Part shown: positions 23,513 through 31,417 of the stretch, piece after piece
Layout: every line of letters starts with the position of its first letter
Position numbering within the stretch: the stretch's first letter is position 1
Assembly: GCA_020355325.1 (NCBI GenBank)
Contig: CP070664.1
Span: forward strand, 2,015,090 to 2,048,964
DNA length: 33,875 bases
Source of the DNA: Caldifarciminota bacterium
GTDB lineage: Bacteria; Hydrothermota; Tepidihabitantia; SM23-42
Direction of reading: 5' to 3'
Notes under the pieces: model-generated
What the model was told of the DNA's origin: nothing
Seen by the model: the letters and a program-made list of their open reading frames with translations, nothing else
Databases searched by the model: none
Translations under genes and position numbers: made by a program

Positions 23513-23893
23513 TTATTTCGTTTTATAATTCTTCTTGGTGAGTAAGTAGACCGCGATGAGCGAAAGACCGAGGACAATGACAAAAGCGGCTGAAGCGAAT
23601 AACCCTACGTCGGGCACAAAAATGCCTATCATTGCGACACCAATACCGAGACCCATGACGACGATACCACCCTTGAGAAAACCGGTACAATTTCTTTCTT
23701 TCGGTTGTTTTTCTATCGAGAAAATCTCCTTGATTTCATCGGCACTCTTACCGAGCTCGAGTGCTTTCGTCAATGATTCATAGTACTTTTTCCTTTTCTT
23801 GTACTGCAGAATGATCGCGACTAGTATGATTGCCCCGGGTATACCCCAGCCAAGAATTACAGTTGCTGCTAACGGAAAAAGTTCTTGCTCCAT
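23513..23893 (-). CDS. Small membrane protein (DUF6249-like) leading the sigma operon
   Basis: A 126-residue protein with an N-terminal helix (about 8-30), a cytosolic basic helical stretch (YKKRKKYYESLTKALELGK), a region ending KERNCTGFLKGG and two further membrane helices (about 74-118). The YYESLTKALELGKS segment resembles DUF6249 proteins that often accompany ECF sigma genes; the family call is tentative. It may sense or transmit the membrane signal. AAAGGAGG lies before the ATG. First gene of the operon with the sigma and anti-sigma factors. Confidence 0.65.
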   Translation of the reverse strand: MEQELFPLAATVILGWGIPGAIILVAIILQYKKRKKYYESLTKALELGKSADEIKEIFSIEKQPKERNCTGFLKGGIVVMGLGIGVAMIGIFVPDVGLFASAAFVIVLGLSLIAVYLLTKKNYKTK

Positions 23894-23910
23894 TATACCT
23901 CCTTTAATAA

Positions 23911-23940
23911 TAGAACGTCAAAACTTGGCTTTTGGTTACA
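23911..23940 (-). promoter_or_regulatory. Candidate ECF-sigma promoter of the sigma operon
   Basis: Minus strand TGTAACC (23934-23940), 16 bases, CGTTCTA (23911-23917). The AAC-rich -35 and CGT-type -10 match the general pattern of ECF promoters, and no TTGACA/TATAAT pair was found here. Autoregulation by the encoded sigma factor is inferred. Confidence 0.45.
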
Positions 23941-24030
23941 GTTCATGAGAGGTTTCAATAACAATGACTGTCGTGAAGGTAGGGCGAAGTAGAGAGTCAT
24001 GAGTAGGGGAGAGGCATTCGAGCGAGAGTT

Positions 24031-24852
24031 CTAGACTTCAAGGAAGACGAGTTTTTCGTCTTCTTTTTCCGGGATGAGGCCGAGGTAGATTTTTTTGATC
24101 CCGAATCTAACAGCATAGTATTTATAGTAATCCTTGTTCTCTTCAATTTCGTCCGGCTTCCTGTAGAGTTCTAACGCCATTGCTGAGCTGTCGGCAAAGA
24201 CGAACGGAATTGTGAATTCATCGACTTGTTGATACTTATATAATACTGGATACACACCACGATTATAATTGACGCCGTTTAACCGCAGCTCCACACCGAC
24301 TGCCTCCTTGTATGTTTCCACCCCTGTTGTTTCCCGGTACATAAATTCTGAGCCAAAATATTTGTAAACTTCATGTACTGCCTTTCTCAATACGTCCACT
24401 GTTTTTGCTTTGCTCGATTTTGGTTTACTGACCTTGAGCTCTGATAGTTTTACATCGGGCATTCTCAGAGATTCAATGAGTATACCCGCTTCATGGTGAA
24501 AACTTATTACTGCTCCTGTTTTCATATCGAGTGAAATCATGTACACGAGTGCCTGACGGATATGGGATTTTGTAATTTTTTTTACCGCCTTTATCTCCAT
24601 AACATGTTCATCATGCTTTTTCGTTGCCCAGAATGGATTAATAATAAAATCCACACGACCAGAACCGACTGTATACCCCCTGTACATAATTTCGAAATTC
24701 CGTTGTCGTTCATAGGAAATACCACGAATGCGCAATTCATGACACAGAGCTTCTTCATAAACAGCTTCGTCATAGTCAATATTACCTAAATTGATTAATA
24801 CTTCATGGGCCGCATCAACGACATCCTGCAGCCATTTCTCATACTTTGCCAT
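24031..24852 (-). CDS. GxxExxY-type protein with two tandem domains
   Basis: A 273-residue protein. The first half (1-130) fits the GxxExxY family (TIGR04256): LG-x-(D)EAVYEEALCHELRIRGI, a YRGYTVGSGRVDFII strand with Asp68, and MEIKAV with Glu87-Ile-Lys89. Asp and ExK resemble a PD-(D/E)XK nuclease-like core, plus Gln100. The second half (153-270) repeats the layout (VLRKAVHEVYKYFG, KEAVGVELRLNGV) but its catalytic positions are degenerate. The ATG at 24850-24852 follows ATAGGAGTG; the TTG five codons earlier lies before that site and is rejected. No partner toxin or nuclease gene is adjacent. Biological role unknown. Confidence 0.8.
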   Translation of the reverse strand: MAKYEKWLQDVVDAAHEVLINLGNIDYDEAVYEEALCHELRIRGISYERQRNFEIMYRGYTVGSGRVDFIINPFWATKKHDEHVMEIKAVKKITKSHIRQALVYMISLDMKTGAVISFHHEAGILIESLRMPDVKLSELKVSKPKSSKAKTVDVLRKAVHEVYKYFGSEFMYRETTGVETYKEAVGVELRLNGVNYNRGVYPVLYKYQQVDEFTIPFVFADSSAMALELYRKPDEIEENKDYYKYYAVRFGIKKIYLGLIPEKEDEKLVFLEV

Positions 24853-24998
24853 ATGCACTCCTATCAATTTCGCTTAGCTTTAGATTTTACTGGGAAATTG
24901 AATGTTTCTGTTTTTTCTATCTGTCCTCTCATGTCGTGCGAGAAGAAAGAAAGGAACGTACTTTTTGAAAAATTCAATGCTGCCCCATAGTGGATATG

Positions 24999-26018
24999 TC
25001 ACGTACATCGATACAGCGAGCGCATCATCTTTAAATAGCCATGTACTAGGCCGTAGAATCTGCGTATAACTGGTTGTGAAAATACTGTTACAGGTGCGGG
25101 TGCAGAATAGAGAACCGTGGCAAGCTGAGTAGCAGGAATAAACTCGTTATAGAGACGTCGAAAATAAGGATCGTGAAGTGGCTTATTAAACTTAATGTGT
25201 TGATAGATCATCTTTGCTGCTTCCAGTGCAGAGAGAACTCCCGTGTATATACCAGCGCCGGTAATGGGTGAAGCGAATGCTCCGGCATCACCAATGAGAA
25301 TCGTATTGTCTTCGATCCTTTTACCTTTATTCCACAAATGATATCGGTATCGATAACCTTTGGCTGTGGGCACAATTCCGAGATGATGAGCGAGTCTATC
25401 TGCCCACCTATCGGCAGGACCAAAACCACCACCACCGAATGCAATGACACTCTTCTTGGGCCAGAGCCATGCATAACCCGGTCCTGGACCCATCGCGACG
25501 ATGAACTCATCTGCATAGCCTGGTAACTCATATTCGATTGTATCTATCCAGCGATGATATTCAATATCTATTGATTTTCGTACTGTACTATGTGCACCAT
25601 CTGCTCCGACAATAATCCGTGCTCTAAATTCCTTATTGGCAGTATAAACCTGAGTATTATGAACTGCTGTTACCGTTTCAAACAAAATTTCTGCACTAGC
25701 GCTCCTTGCCTTTTTCAGGAGATGGTGATCAAAGTTCTCTCTGCGTACGGTGACAAGCGGGCTTTTAAGATTCAGGTTGAATTTTCTTTTATCTTTTATC
25801 AATGTAACGTTATAGAATTTTTTTTCAAACGGAAAATCGCCGATGAAGTCTTGTAAAACGAGAGGAATGCCACCGGCACAGATTTTGTATCTGGGAAATT
25901 TTTTCCTCTCGAAGACTAAAACATCTAACCCCTTGGAGGCAAGATACCAGGCACAGGTTGAGCCTACGGGTCCGGCTCCAACGATTATGACATCATATGT
26001 CTTTATCTTCTTTACCAT
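24999..26018 (-). CDS. Geranylgeranyl reductase family FAD-dependent oxidoreductase
   Basis: A 339-residue flavoprotein. The Rossmann FAD site is VIIVGAGPVGSTCAWYLA (Gly14, Gly16, Gly19), followed by Glu37 in VFERKKFPRYKICAGG, whose PRxKxCxGG form is the family hallmark. IIVGADGAHSTVRK (135-148) and ILIGDAGAFASPITGAGI (240-257, Asp244) complete the FAD contacts. Members saturate isoprenoid chains or act on quinone-type and other lipids; the substrate here is unknown. At 339 residues it is slightly short. The ATG has no Shine-Dalgarno. A GTGACA-N16-TAGCAT pair sits upstream, giving a short leader. Confidence 0.88.
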   Translation of the reverse strand: MVKKIKTYDVIIVGAGPVGSTCAWYLASKGLDVLVFERKKFPRYKICAGGIPLVLQDFIGDFPFEKKFYNVTLIKDKRKFNLNLKSPLVTVRRENFDHHLLKKARSASAEILFETVTAVHNTQVYTANKEFRARIIVGADGAHSTVRKSIDIEYHRWIDTIEYELPGYADEFIVAMGPGPGYAWLWPKKSVIAFGGGGFGPADRWADRLAHHLGIVPTAKGYRYRYHLWNKGKRIEDNTILIGDAGAFASPITGAGIYTGVLSALEAAKMIYQHIKFNKPLHDPYFRRLYNEFIPATQLATVLYSAPAPVTVFSQPVIRRFYGLVHGYLKMMRSLYRCT

Positions 26019-26119
26019 TTTAGCAGCACGGCTTCGTAATGCTACTTATCAAACACGGCCTGTCACTATTGATGCCTCTCGTGTCTTCTTTACTCTTCTT
26101 TGGGATTTCTTCTGCCTTT

Positions 26120-26668
26120 TTATCGTTCTTCAAAGATGATATATTGTGCCGGAACATTTTTTGTCAACCAGATGCCGCCTTCGGTCTTGTAGAAATCAAA
26201 TCCCTTTGTATACATCACATGTGCCTTGATCGTTAACACAACCGGTTTGCCATGACGCCTGCCTACATCTGTTGCCGTACTCCTATCGGTAACCAGATGT
26301 ACGTATTGTCTTGTTCCTGGGCCGATTCCATCTTCGCGTAGTGAAGGTAAAAACTGAACCGCTGTACCATGGAAAAGAAATTCGGGTGGTTCATGCGCTT
26401 CGAATCCAAGCGAAACCGGAATTGAATGCCCGTAATTGGCTCTAATTTTTTTTCCATCTTTACTGAATGAAAATCTCTTTTTTTCGCTTTTTTCCACGAC
26501 CTGATGCAGTTTTTCTTCATCTATCGGTCTGTCGGCTTGCCTAGCCTTTGCAAGCAGTTCATCAACTTGTGCCCATCCTTCAGCATCGAGTGACAGCCCA
26601 ATCTCTTCTGGTTTGTGGCGTAGTATGTAGCTCAAGAATTTGCTTATGCTCATAAGTTCATTGTCCAT
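26120..26668 (-). CDS. kptA: RNA 2'-phosphotransferase (Tpt1/KptA)
   Basis: A 182-residue enzyme that transfers an internal RNA 2'-phosphate to NAD, releasing ADP-ribose 1'',2''-cyclic phosphate and nicotinamide. SKFLSYILRHKPEEIGL begins the family pattern with Arg17 and His18. Arg65 (KKRFSF), RANYGHS (76-82), FHGT (99-102) and RQYVHLV with Arg120 supply the rest of the conserved Arg-His-Arg-Arg set and the NAD site. Length is normal. In bacteria without tRNA splicing the physiological substrate is unresolved. GAGAGG precedes the ATG. The promoter TTGACA-N16-TACACT lies about 110 bases upstream. Confidence 0.94.
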   Translation of the reverse strand: MDNELMSISKFLSYILRHKPEEIGLSLDAEGWAQVDELLAKARQADRPIDEEKLHQVVEKSEKKRFSFSKDGKKIRANYGHSIPVSLGFEAHEPPEFLFHGTAVQFLPSLREDGIGPGTRQYVHLVTDRSTATDVGRRHGKPVVLTIKAHVMYTKGFDFYKTEGGIWLTKNVPAQYIIFEER

Positions 26669-26785
26669 TATACCTCTCAGAATTTAAAAGTTTACATTTA
26701 CCTTCATCTTTAGACAGTTTACTCTCGCTGTCAGCTTACCCTCGACAGAGTCATGTTTTTTGTTTTCTTTTAATTGACTTCGATT

Positions 26786-26813
26786 AGTGTAAGTAAAATC
26801 TTGCGATTGTCAA
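26786..26813 (-). promoter_or_regulatory. Promoter of kptA
   Basis: Minus strand TTGACA (26808-26813), 16 bases, TACACT (26786-26791). The leader of about 110 bases contains a short open frame starting ATGACTCTG, of uncertain meaning. Confidence 0.6.
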
Positions 26814-26882
26814 CGTCAAATTCATTCAAATCTGTAATTTAATCATTTTACGAGAAACGGTTGATCGTGCGCTATTAACAAG

Positions 26883-27311
26883 CTATTTGATTTCTAGAAG
26901 CTGAATATCGAAGATGAGTTCTTTCCCTGCTAACGGATGATTGCCATCCAGAGTTACCTTTGATTCAGTGACATCGGTTATCAGAACGCGGATAGTTTGA
27001 CCATTGGGTTGTTGAATTTGTAACATTTTACCTGCTTCTAATTTCAAATAATTCGGCAATTTTTTCCGTTCGATTTCTTCAACCAGTTCTGGACGGTGAG
27101 GACCATATGCTTTATCTGAAGAAACTTTCATGGTCTTCGATTCGCCGGGGCTCATTCCAATAATACCCTGTTCGACTCCAGGAATTATTTTTCCTGCACC
27201 TATAGTAAATTGCAAAGGTTCGCGATTGACCGAAGAATCGAATACCGTTTCATCTTCAAGTTTGCCCGTATAGTGAATCTTCACTGTATCACCGTGTTTT
27301 GCTTGGCGCAT
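26883..27311 (-). CDS. SlyD-like FKBP-type peptidyl-prolyl isomerase
   Basis: A 142-residue cytosolic PPIase and chaperone. The split FKBP domain is residues 1-70 and 124-142: GDTVKIHYTGKLEDETVFDSS, then IIPGVEQGIIGMSPGE, and the closing NHPLAGKELIFDIQLLEI that is diagnostic of the SlyD branch. The insert-in-flap chaperone domain occupies about 71-123. The His/Cys-rich metal-binding tail of E. coli SlyD is absent, so a nickel role is unlikely. GGAGGAAG precedes the ATG. The 243-base gap upstream (27312-27554) holds no gene that I can recognise, only a 6+1+6 inverted repeat at 27350-27362. Confidence 0.93.
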   Translation of the reverse strand: MRQAKHGDTVKIHYTGKLEDETVFDSSVNREPLQFTIGAGKIIPGVEQGIIGMSPGESKTMKVSSDKAYGPHRPELVEEIERKKLPNYLKLEAGKMLQIQQPNGQTIRVLITDVTESKVTLDGNHPLAGKELIFDIQLLEIK

Positions 27312-27554
27312 TTCTTCCTCCTTACACTGTTAAGAATTAGATAACAATCCAATCTCAGATTGCTATAAGAGTCACGATAGCTGCTTTCACACTTTTTTTT
27401 GGTTCATAGCACGCAACGAAACTAGTATCTATATGTTCCTTATCAGCTTTTATTTTATTATTCTATTGTAATCAGTTTAATGAATTCGTCAACACTGAAT
27501 ATTACGGGTTATGCATGTTTTCACCCCAGAATCCATAGAACGTCTTATATCTTC

Positions 27555-28622
27555 TCATTGTTCGATTACTTCGAATAACTCCTTAAAGGTATAAACTTTG
27601 TTTCTTTTTCTTGCTGATTCTTTTAAAACGTGTAATCTTAGAAACATTTTAGTGAGCCTGCTCGCCGTTACCTTGTTGAGGTTCAGACTTTTAATTACAT
27701 CTTTGCTCGTGAAAATTGGACGATAGAAAATGAAGTCAAGTAATGCGGATGCGTACGGTGACTTAGAGGAAGATAACTTATCCATTATTTTATTATACAA
27801 TGCCAGCATGTCTGCAATTATTTTTTGTGTTTTCTCACATTGCCAGCATACACCATCGAGAAAAAACTTGATCCAAACTTCATAATTATCTTCGTCCGAT
27901 GCTCTGTTTAAAAAAGTATAATAATTATTTCTATTTTTTTTAAAAAATTCACTAATGTACAATGCAGGATACGAGATCATCTTTTTTGCGTAGAGATAAA
28001 GAGGCACCATCATTCTCCCTACTCGCCCATTTCCAGCAATGAAAGGATGTATGCATTCGAATTGTGAATGTATAAGTGCTGCTTGTATGAGGTGATCCTG
28101 GGTAGGGTGTTTTACATACTTTTCTAAATTCTCCATATATTCCATAACTCTTTCCGTTGCGGGCGGCATAGAGGTCATGTGCGCAACCGGCGTTTTGGGT
28201 AATACTGGCCGGGTTTGCACTTCTCGAAACTTTCCTCTTTCTTTATCATGCCATCTCACACCATCCGTAAGCAGAGAGTGTATTTTTCTAATTAAATTTA
28301 TAGTTATCGTTCTCCGTTTTACAATTTCTTGTGCATGCTCAAAAGCCTTTCGATAATTCACGATTTCTTTGACATCTTCGTTGGCGGTTTTTTGTCCAGC
28401 CTCATAGAGGTAAACATCAGCTATTGAACTTTTTATTCCATCGATCCGAGAACTCAACGTAGCCTCTTTGACTAATAACGGAGCTATGAAAAGACGAGGA
28501 TTTGGCAAAAATCTTAAAAAAGAATCTAATTTCCCAAGTGAATAATGTGCCTTGCTGAGATAAAGGATAAGTTCGGAATAATCAATTGGTATAGGTAATT
28601 TTTTAAGCTCTCTTTCTGTCAT
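27555..28622 (-). CDS. Fic family protein with altered catalytic motif
   Basis: A 355-residue Fic protein (counting from the ATG at 28620-28622; the TTG two codons earlier is rejected). Fic enzymes transfer AMP or other phosphate-containing groups to target hydroxyls. The core motif, numbered from that upstream TTG, is HPFIAGNGRVGR at 194-205: the catalytic His and the GNGR anion loop are present but the metal-binding Asp/Glu is Ala198. An N-terminal SSRIDG (59-64) takes the place of the inhibitory SxxxEG helix, with Asp for Glu. A C-terminal winged-helix-like part (about 305-355) follows the layout of Fic/DUF4172-type proteins. No antitoxin gene is adjacent. A leaderless promoter precedes it. 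Confidence 0.88.
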   Translation of the reverse strand: MTERELKKLPIPIDYSELILYLSKAHYSLGKLDSFLRFLPNPRLFIAPLLVKEATLSSRIDGIKSSIADVYLYEAGQKTANEDVKEIVNYRKAFEHAQEIVKRRTITINLIRKIHSLLTDGVRWHDKERGKFREVQTRPVLPKTPVAHMTSMPPATERVMEYMENLEKYVKHPTQDHLIQAALIHSQFECIHPFIAGNGRVGRMMVPLYLYAKKMISYPALYISEFFKKNRNNYYTFLNRASDEDNYEVWIKFFLDGVCWQCEKTQKIIADMLALYNKIMDKLSSSKSPYASALLDFIFYRPIFTSKDVIKSLNLNKVTASRLTKMFLRLHVLKESARKRNKVYTFKELFEVIEQ

Positions 28623-28628
28623 AAACAA

Positions 28629-28656
28629 ATCTTACATATAGTTACAAAAAAGTCAA
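28629..28656 (-). promoter_or_regulatory. Fic gene promoter (leaderless geometry)
   Basis: Minus strand TTGACT (28651-28656), 16 bases, TAAGAT (28629-28634), six bases, ATG. The rest of the 282-base intergenic region to 28904 shows only the divergent promoter. Confidence 0.55.
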
Positions 28657-28868
28657 GTACTGTAACTAAACGGATTGTTTATGCTGGAGGACCCATTATG
28701 TTCTTGGTTACACTAGATGTAAATTATGTTACCAAAACTGAAGCCGGCTCTGTGAGTTAGGGGAGATACAACAGTCCGAGCGTGAAAAGAATTAAAAAAG
28801 TTAGACCTGTCCTCGTGAAATGTCGAACAGGAGAAGTGAGAGATCGCGAAAGACGAGTGCCTCGGGTC

Positions 28869-28896
28869 TTGTATTACGACATTCTATGGATATAAT
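28869..28896 (+). promoter_or_regulatory. Promoter of the aspartyl-protease lipoprotein
   Basis: A weak TTGTAT (28869-28874), 16 bases, a perfect TATAAT (28891-28896), eight bases, ATG at 28905. No ribosome site is present. Confidence 0.45.
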
Positions 28897-28904
28897 GGTT
28901 TACG

Positions 28905-29849
28905 ATGAAGGTGCAACATACAGCGATGACTATTTTATTAGTTCTTGCTATAGTATCACCACCAATTGTATCGTGCAAATCGAGTGTACGTACGGGTGCC
29001 AAAAAACATGAGATTCCTTTTAGGCTTCCAAGGAATCAAATCATGCTGCCCGTAAAAGTCGGCGATTCACGAGAGCTCCGGGTCATTCTTGATACAGGGA
29101 TGCACTTTGAGGGACTTCTCGTATACAATCCAGACCTCAAAGATAGTATCACCGTGGAGAATGCTATCGAGGTTCTCGTACCCGGTGCTGGTGCAGATTC
29201 TGCTTCTCGTGCAATCATGACGGATTCAGGCTCATTTCAAGTGGGAAATGTGGAGTTCATAAATCAGAGGATTATTGTTCTTCAGAACGACATGATGAAG
29301 GGTTTTCCGTCTGATGGTGTTACGGGATATTCGCTCTTTGGCAACTTTATTGTCGAAGTGGACTATGACAAGATGCTGATAACACTTCATGAATCAGAAA
29401 AAATTGAGGTTGATTCTTCCTGGGAATGGCTACAAATGACATTTAAGGATTACCAGATCCCATGGATTGAAGCAGTGATTAATATCGAAGGTGATGAAGA
29501 AGTACCTGTCTCACTTTATATAGATTTGGCGTCGAGCGAGGTGCTCGAGCTATTAATAAAAACAGAAATGAAGTTTCATTTGCCTGAGAAGTTGAAAGAC
29601 TCCTACCTCGGCAGAGGATTGAGCGGCGATATTTATGGTTACAAGGGTAGGATTTCCTCTCTGAAGTTGGGTTCTTTTTATCTCCAGGATGTCGTGACCG
29701 CTTTTGCTCCTGCTGAAGTCCGATCAAAGCAGGAAGGCGCTGATGGGATTATCGGCAGTGATGCGTTGCGACGCTTCAATCTGATTTTCGATTATAAAAA
29801 CGCGAAACTTTACTTAAAACCAAATTCCTTCTTTAGCGAACCATTCTAA
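28905..29849 (+). CDS. Lipoprotein with two-lobed retropepsin-like aspartyl protease fold
   Basis: A 314-residue predicted lipoprotein (signal ending PPIVSC, Cys24). It contains two related halves. The first has ILDTGMHFEGLLV with the catalytic-type Asp63-Thr-Gly, closing with GYSLFGNFIVEVDYDKMLITL. The second has LYIDLASSEVLELL with Asp207-Leu-Ala-Ser and closes with DGIIGSDALRRFNLIFDYKNAKLYL. This is the pattern of bacterial aspartyl-protease-like (PF13650/PF13975) proteins, with DLAS replacing DTGA/S in lobe two. Peptidase activity is plausible but unproven. The 169 bases downstream hold the promoter of the next gene and no terminator. Confidence 0.83.
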   Translation: MKVQHTAMTILLVLAIVSPPIVSCKSSVRTGAKKHEIPFRLPRNQIMLPVKVGDSRELRVILDTGMHFEGLLVYNPDLKDSITVENAIEVLVPGAGADSASRAIMTDSGSFQVGNVEFINQRIIVLQNDMMKGFPSDGVTGYSLFGNFIVEVDYDKMLITLHESEKIEVDSSWEWLQMTFKDYQIPWIEAVINIEGDEEVPVSLYIDLASSEVLELLIKTEMKFHLPEKLKDSYLGRGLSGDIYGYKGRISSLKLGSFYLQDVVTAFAPAEVRSKQEGADGIIGSDALRRFNLIFDYKNAKLYLKPNSFFSEPF

Positions 29850-29913
29850 ATTTCTATTTTATTGTCCGTCTATGGTAACATGGGTGACTGATTCCATTGA
29901 CCTCGACACAATA

Positions 29914-29942
29914 TTGACAAAACCATTGTGTTTCAATATACT
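29914..29942 (+). promoter_or_regulatory. Promoter upstream of the glycosyltransferase-like gene, with short leader ORF
   Basis: TTGACA (29914-29919), 17 bases, TATACT (29937-29942). The leader is about 70 bases. An 11-codon frame, MSLQIFYVVIC, starts at 29947, four bases after the -10, and ends at TAG 29980-29982. Confidence 0.7.
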
Positions 29943-30018
29943 ATTCATGTCATTACAGATATTTTATGTCGTGATTTGTTAGTGCTTGTTATCTTAATAC
30001 ATAAAGAAATAAACTGCT

Positions 30019-31035
30019 ATGCACTTGAAAGAAAGACAAAAGCTTTGGCGAATCGGTACGTACAGTTTATCATTCATATTAACTTTCGCTCTTGGCTTCA
30101 ATGGTGTTATGGCTGAAGAAATGGAAAAAAAAGAAAAACTGATATTCGCTTCAATTGTATTCCCTACCGAGTCGTCGGAAAAGAATGTATTACTTTTGGT
30201 AGAGAGTATTCGCGCTTTTGCAGGTTCTCTCTCTCAGGTTCCAATCTGGTGCTTGATGCCGGAATATGGAAAGCAGCTCTCTACGACCACTCAAGATAAG
30301 CTCGCTGCGCTGAATGTCACCCTGATTCCGTTCGAGATCGACTATGAAACTCTCCGATTCCCATTCACCGGTGACGCCCAGGCAGCTGCGGTGGCCGAGT
30401 CTATGGCCAATGCTAAGGCAGATTTTCTCGTCTGGCTAGGCGCCAATACCATCGTATTGCAAGAACCAAGCCACTTGCTTCTGCCAGATGACAAAAGCCT
30501 GGGCTACAGGCCTGTTCATCATATCAATGTAGGCTCGCCCTATGACAGGCCGCTCGATCCATTCTGGATACTGGTTTATCAATACTGCAGCGTCCCTAAA
30601 GATCGCATCTTCGCGATGACGACTCATGTGGACGACACAAAGATCCGTCCATACTTTAATGCTGGCGTGCTGGTCACTCGACCAGAAAAACACCTACTCA
30701 GGAATTGGCGCGACACGTTCTTCAGAGTCTACCAGAAACCCGATCTTCAGAAATGCTATCGACAAGATAATCGTTACGCCATTTTCATTCATCAGGCAGT
30801 GTTGTCAGGGGTGATTCTTTCAGAATTCGCGATGGACGAAATTCAAGAGTTGCCTGCGACATACAACTACCCTCTGCATCTGTATGCAGAAGATAGCACA
30901 GACTACCGTCCGTCGAGCCTGGAAGAACTCGTAACCTTTCGCCATGAAGGGTTTTATGAGGATCCAGAGTGGATAGAGAAGATGCCGGCAGGAGCATCTC
31001 TCAAGCAGTGGTTCATTGAAAGATTAGCTCAATAG
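30019..31035 (+). CDS. Exported protein with degenerate GT-A glycosyltransferase-like fold
   Basis: A 338-residue protein with a signal peptide or anchor (residues about 12-32, ending GVMAEE). The layout resembles GT8/GT-A glycosyltransferases: a Rossmann-like start (LIFASIVFPTESSEKNVLLLVES), a central DFLVWLGANTIV (135-146), IRPYFNAGVLVTRPE (209-223) and IHQAVLSGVI near the end. The metal-binding DxD expected in the central strand is GAN (Gly141-Ala-Asn143), so catalysis is doubtful. Export of a GT-A fold is itself unusual. The start has only a weak AAAGAA upstream. A ten-base-pair hairpin brackets the stop codon. I assign the fold by pattern only. Confidence 0.6.
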   Translation: MHLKERQKLWRIGTYSLSFILTFALGFNGVMAEEMEKKEKLIFASIVFPTESSEKNVLLLVESIRAFAGSLSQVPIWCLMPEYGKQLSTTTQDKLAALNVTLIPFEIDYETLRFPFTGDAQAAAVAESMANAKADFLVWLGANTIVLQEPSHLLLPDDKSLGYRPVHHINVGSPYDRPLDPFWILVYQYCSVPKDRIFAMTTHVDDTKIRPYFNAGVLVTRPEKHLLRNWRDTFFRVYQKPDLQKCYRQDNRYAIFIHQAVLSGVILSEFAMDEIQELPATYNYPLHLYAEDSTDYRPSSLEELVTFRHEGFYEDPEWIEKMPAGASLKQWFIERLAQ

Positions 31036-31047
31036 TCGAGCTAATCT
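31021..31047 (+). terminator. Hairpin with the stop codon in its loop
   Basis: AGATTAGCTC (31021-31030) pairs perfectly with GAGCTAATCT (31038-31047); the TAG stop lies in the seven-base loop. No U-tract follows, so it may protect the 3' end or act with the terminator 40 bases downstream. Confidence 0.4.
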
Positions 31048-31084
31048 CCACATACTTTGTTTCTTCAGTATCATACAAAACAGC

Positions 31085-31106
31085 AAAGCCTCCTTGCGGA
31101 GGCTTT
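31085..31106. terminator. Bidirectional intrinsic terminator between convergent genes
   Basis: AAAGCCTCC (31085-31093), loop TTGC, GGAGGCTTT (31098-31106): nine perfect pairs flanked by A/T runs on both sides. It serves the exported GT-like gene on plus and cspA on minus. Confidence 0.8.
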
Positions 31107-31127
31107 ACTTTATGCATAGTATGCATA

Positions 31128-31331
31128 TTATGCAAGTTCGACTTGTGTAGCTTTGTCCCCTTTGGGGGATTGGCTAATCTCAAACTTAACTCTATCGCCT
31201 TCTCTAAGGGACCGATAACCTTCACCCGCTATGTCTGCGTAGTGAACGAAAACATCACCGGTACCGTCTTCTTTCGCAATAAAACCATAGCCTTTCCTAC
31301 TATCGAACCATTTTACCTTTCCGAAAGCCAT
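31128..31331 (-). CDS. cspA: Cold-shock domain protein
   Basis: A 67-residue single-domain CSD protein that binds single-stranded RNA/DNA and acts as an RNA chaperone. It carries the RNP1 motif KGYGFIAK (13-20), the RNP2 motif VFVHY (27-31), the N-terminal GKVKWFDSRKG and the closing DKATQVELA. Length is standard. GAAAGGAGA precedes the ATG. The leader of about 80 bases after a perfect promoter is in keeping with cold-responsive csp mRNAs, though cold control cannot be shown. Direct repeats of TATGCATA lie just past its stop (31111-31127). It is divergent from the Arg-rich small protein. Confidence 0.96.
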   Translation of the reverse strand: MAFGKVKWFDSRKGYGFIAKEDGTGDVFVHYADIAGEGYRSLREGDRVKFEISQSPKGDKATQVELA

Positions 31332-31417
31332 TTTTCTCCTTTCAAGCCTATATTTATTGAGGGGCTGGGAATATAAATATTCTACACAGCCGTCAACAAA
31401 TGATAAGGCTTAGCGTA

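Noticed and set aside
27350..27362. Perfect 6+1+6 inverted repeat upstream of the SlyD-like gene
   Set aside because: Short enough to arise by chance, no nearby promoter was clear, and no second copy was seen.
31111..31136. Repeated TATGCATA units after cspA
   Set aside because: Only two and a half short AT-rich copies, not a regular array; too short to call a functional repeat.
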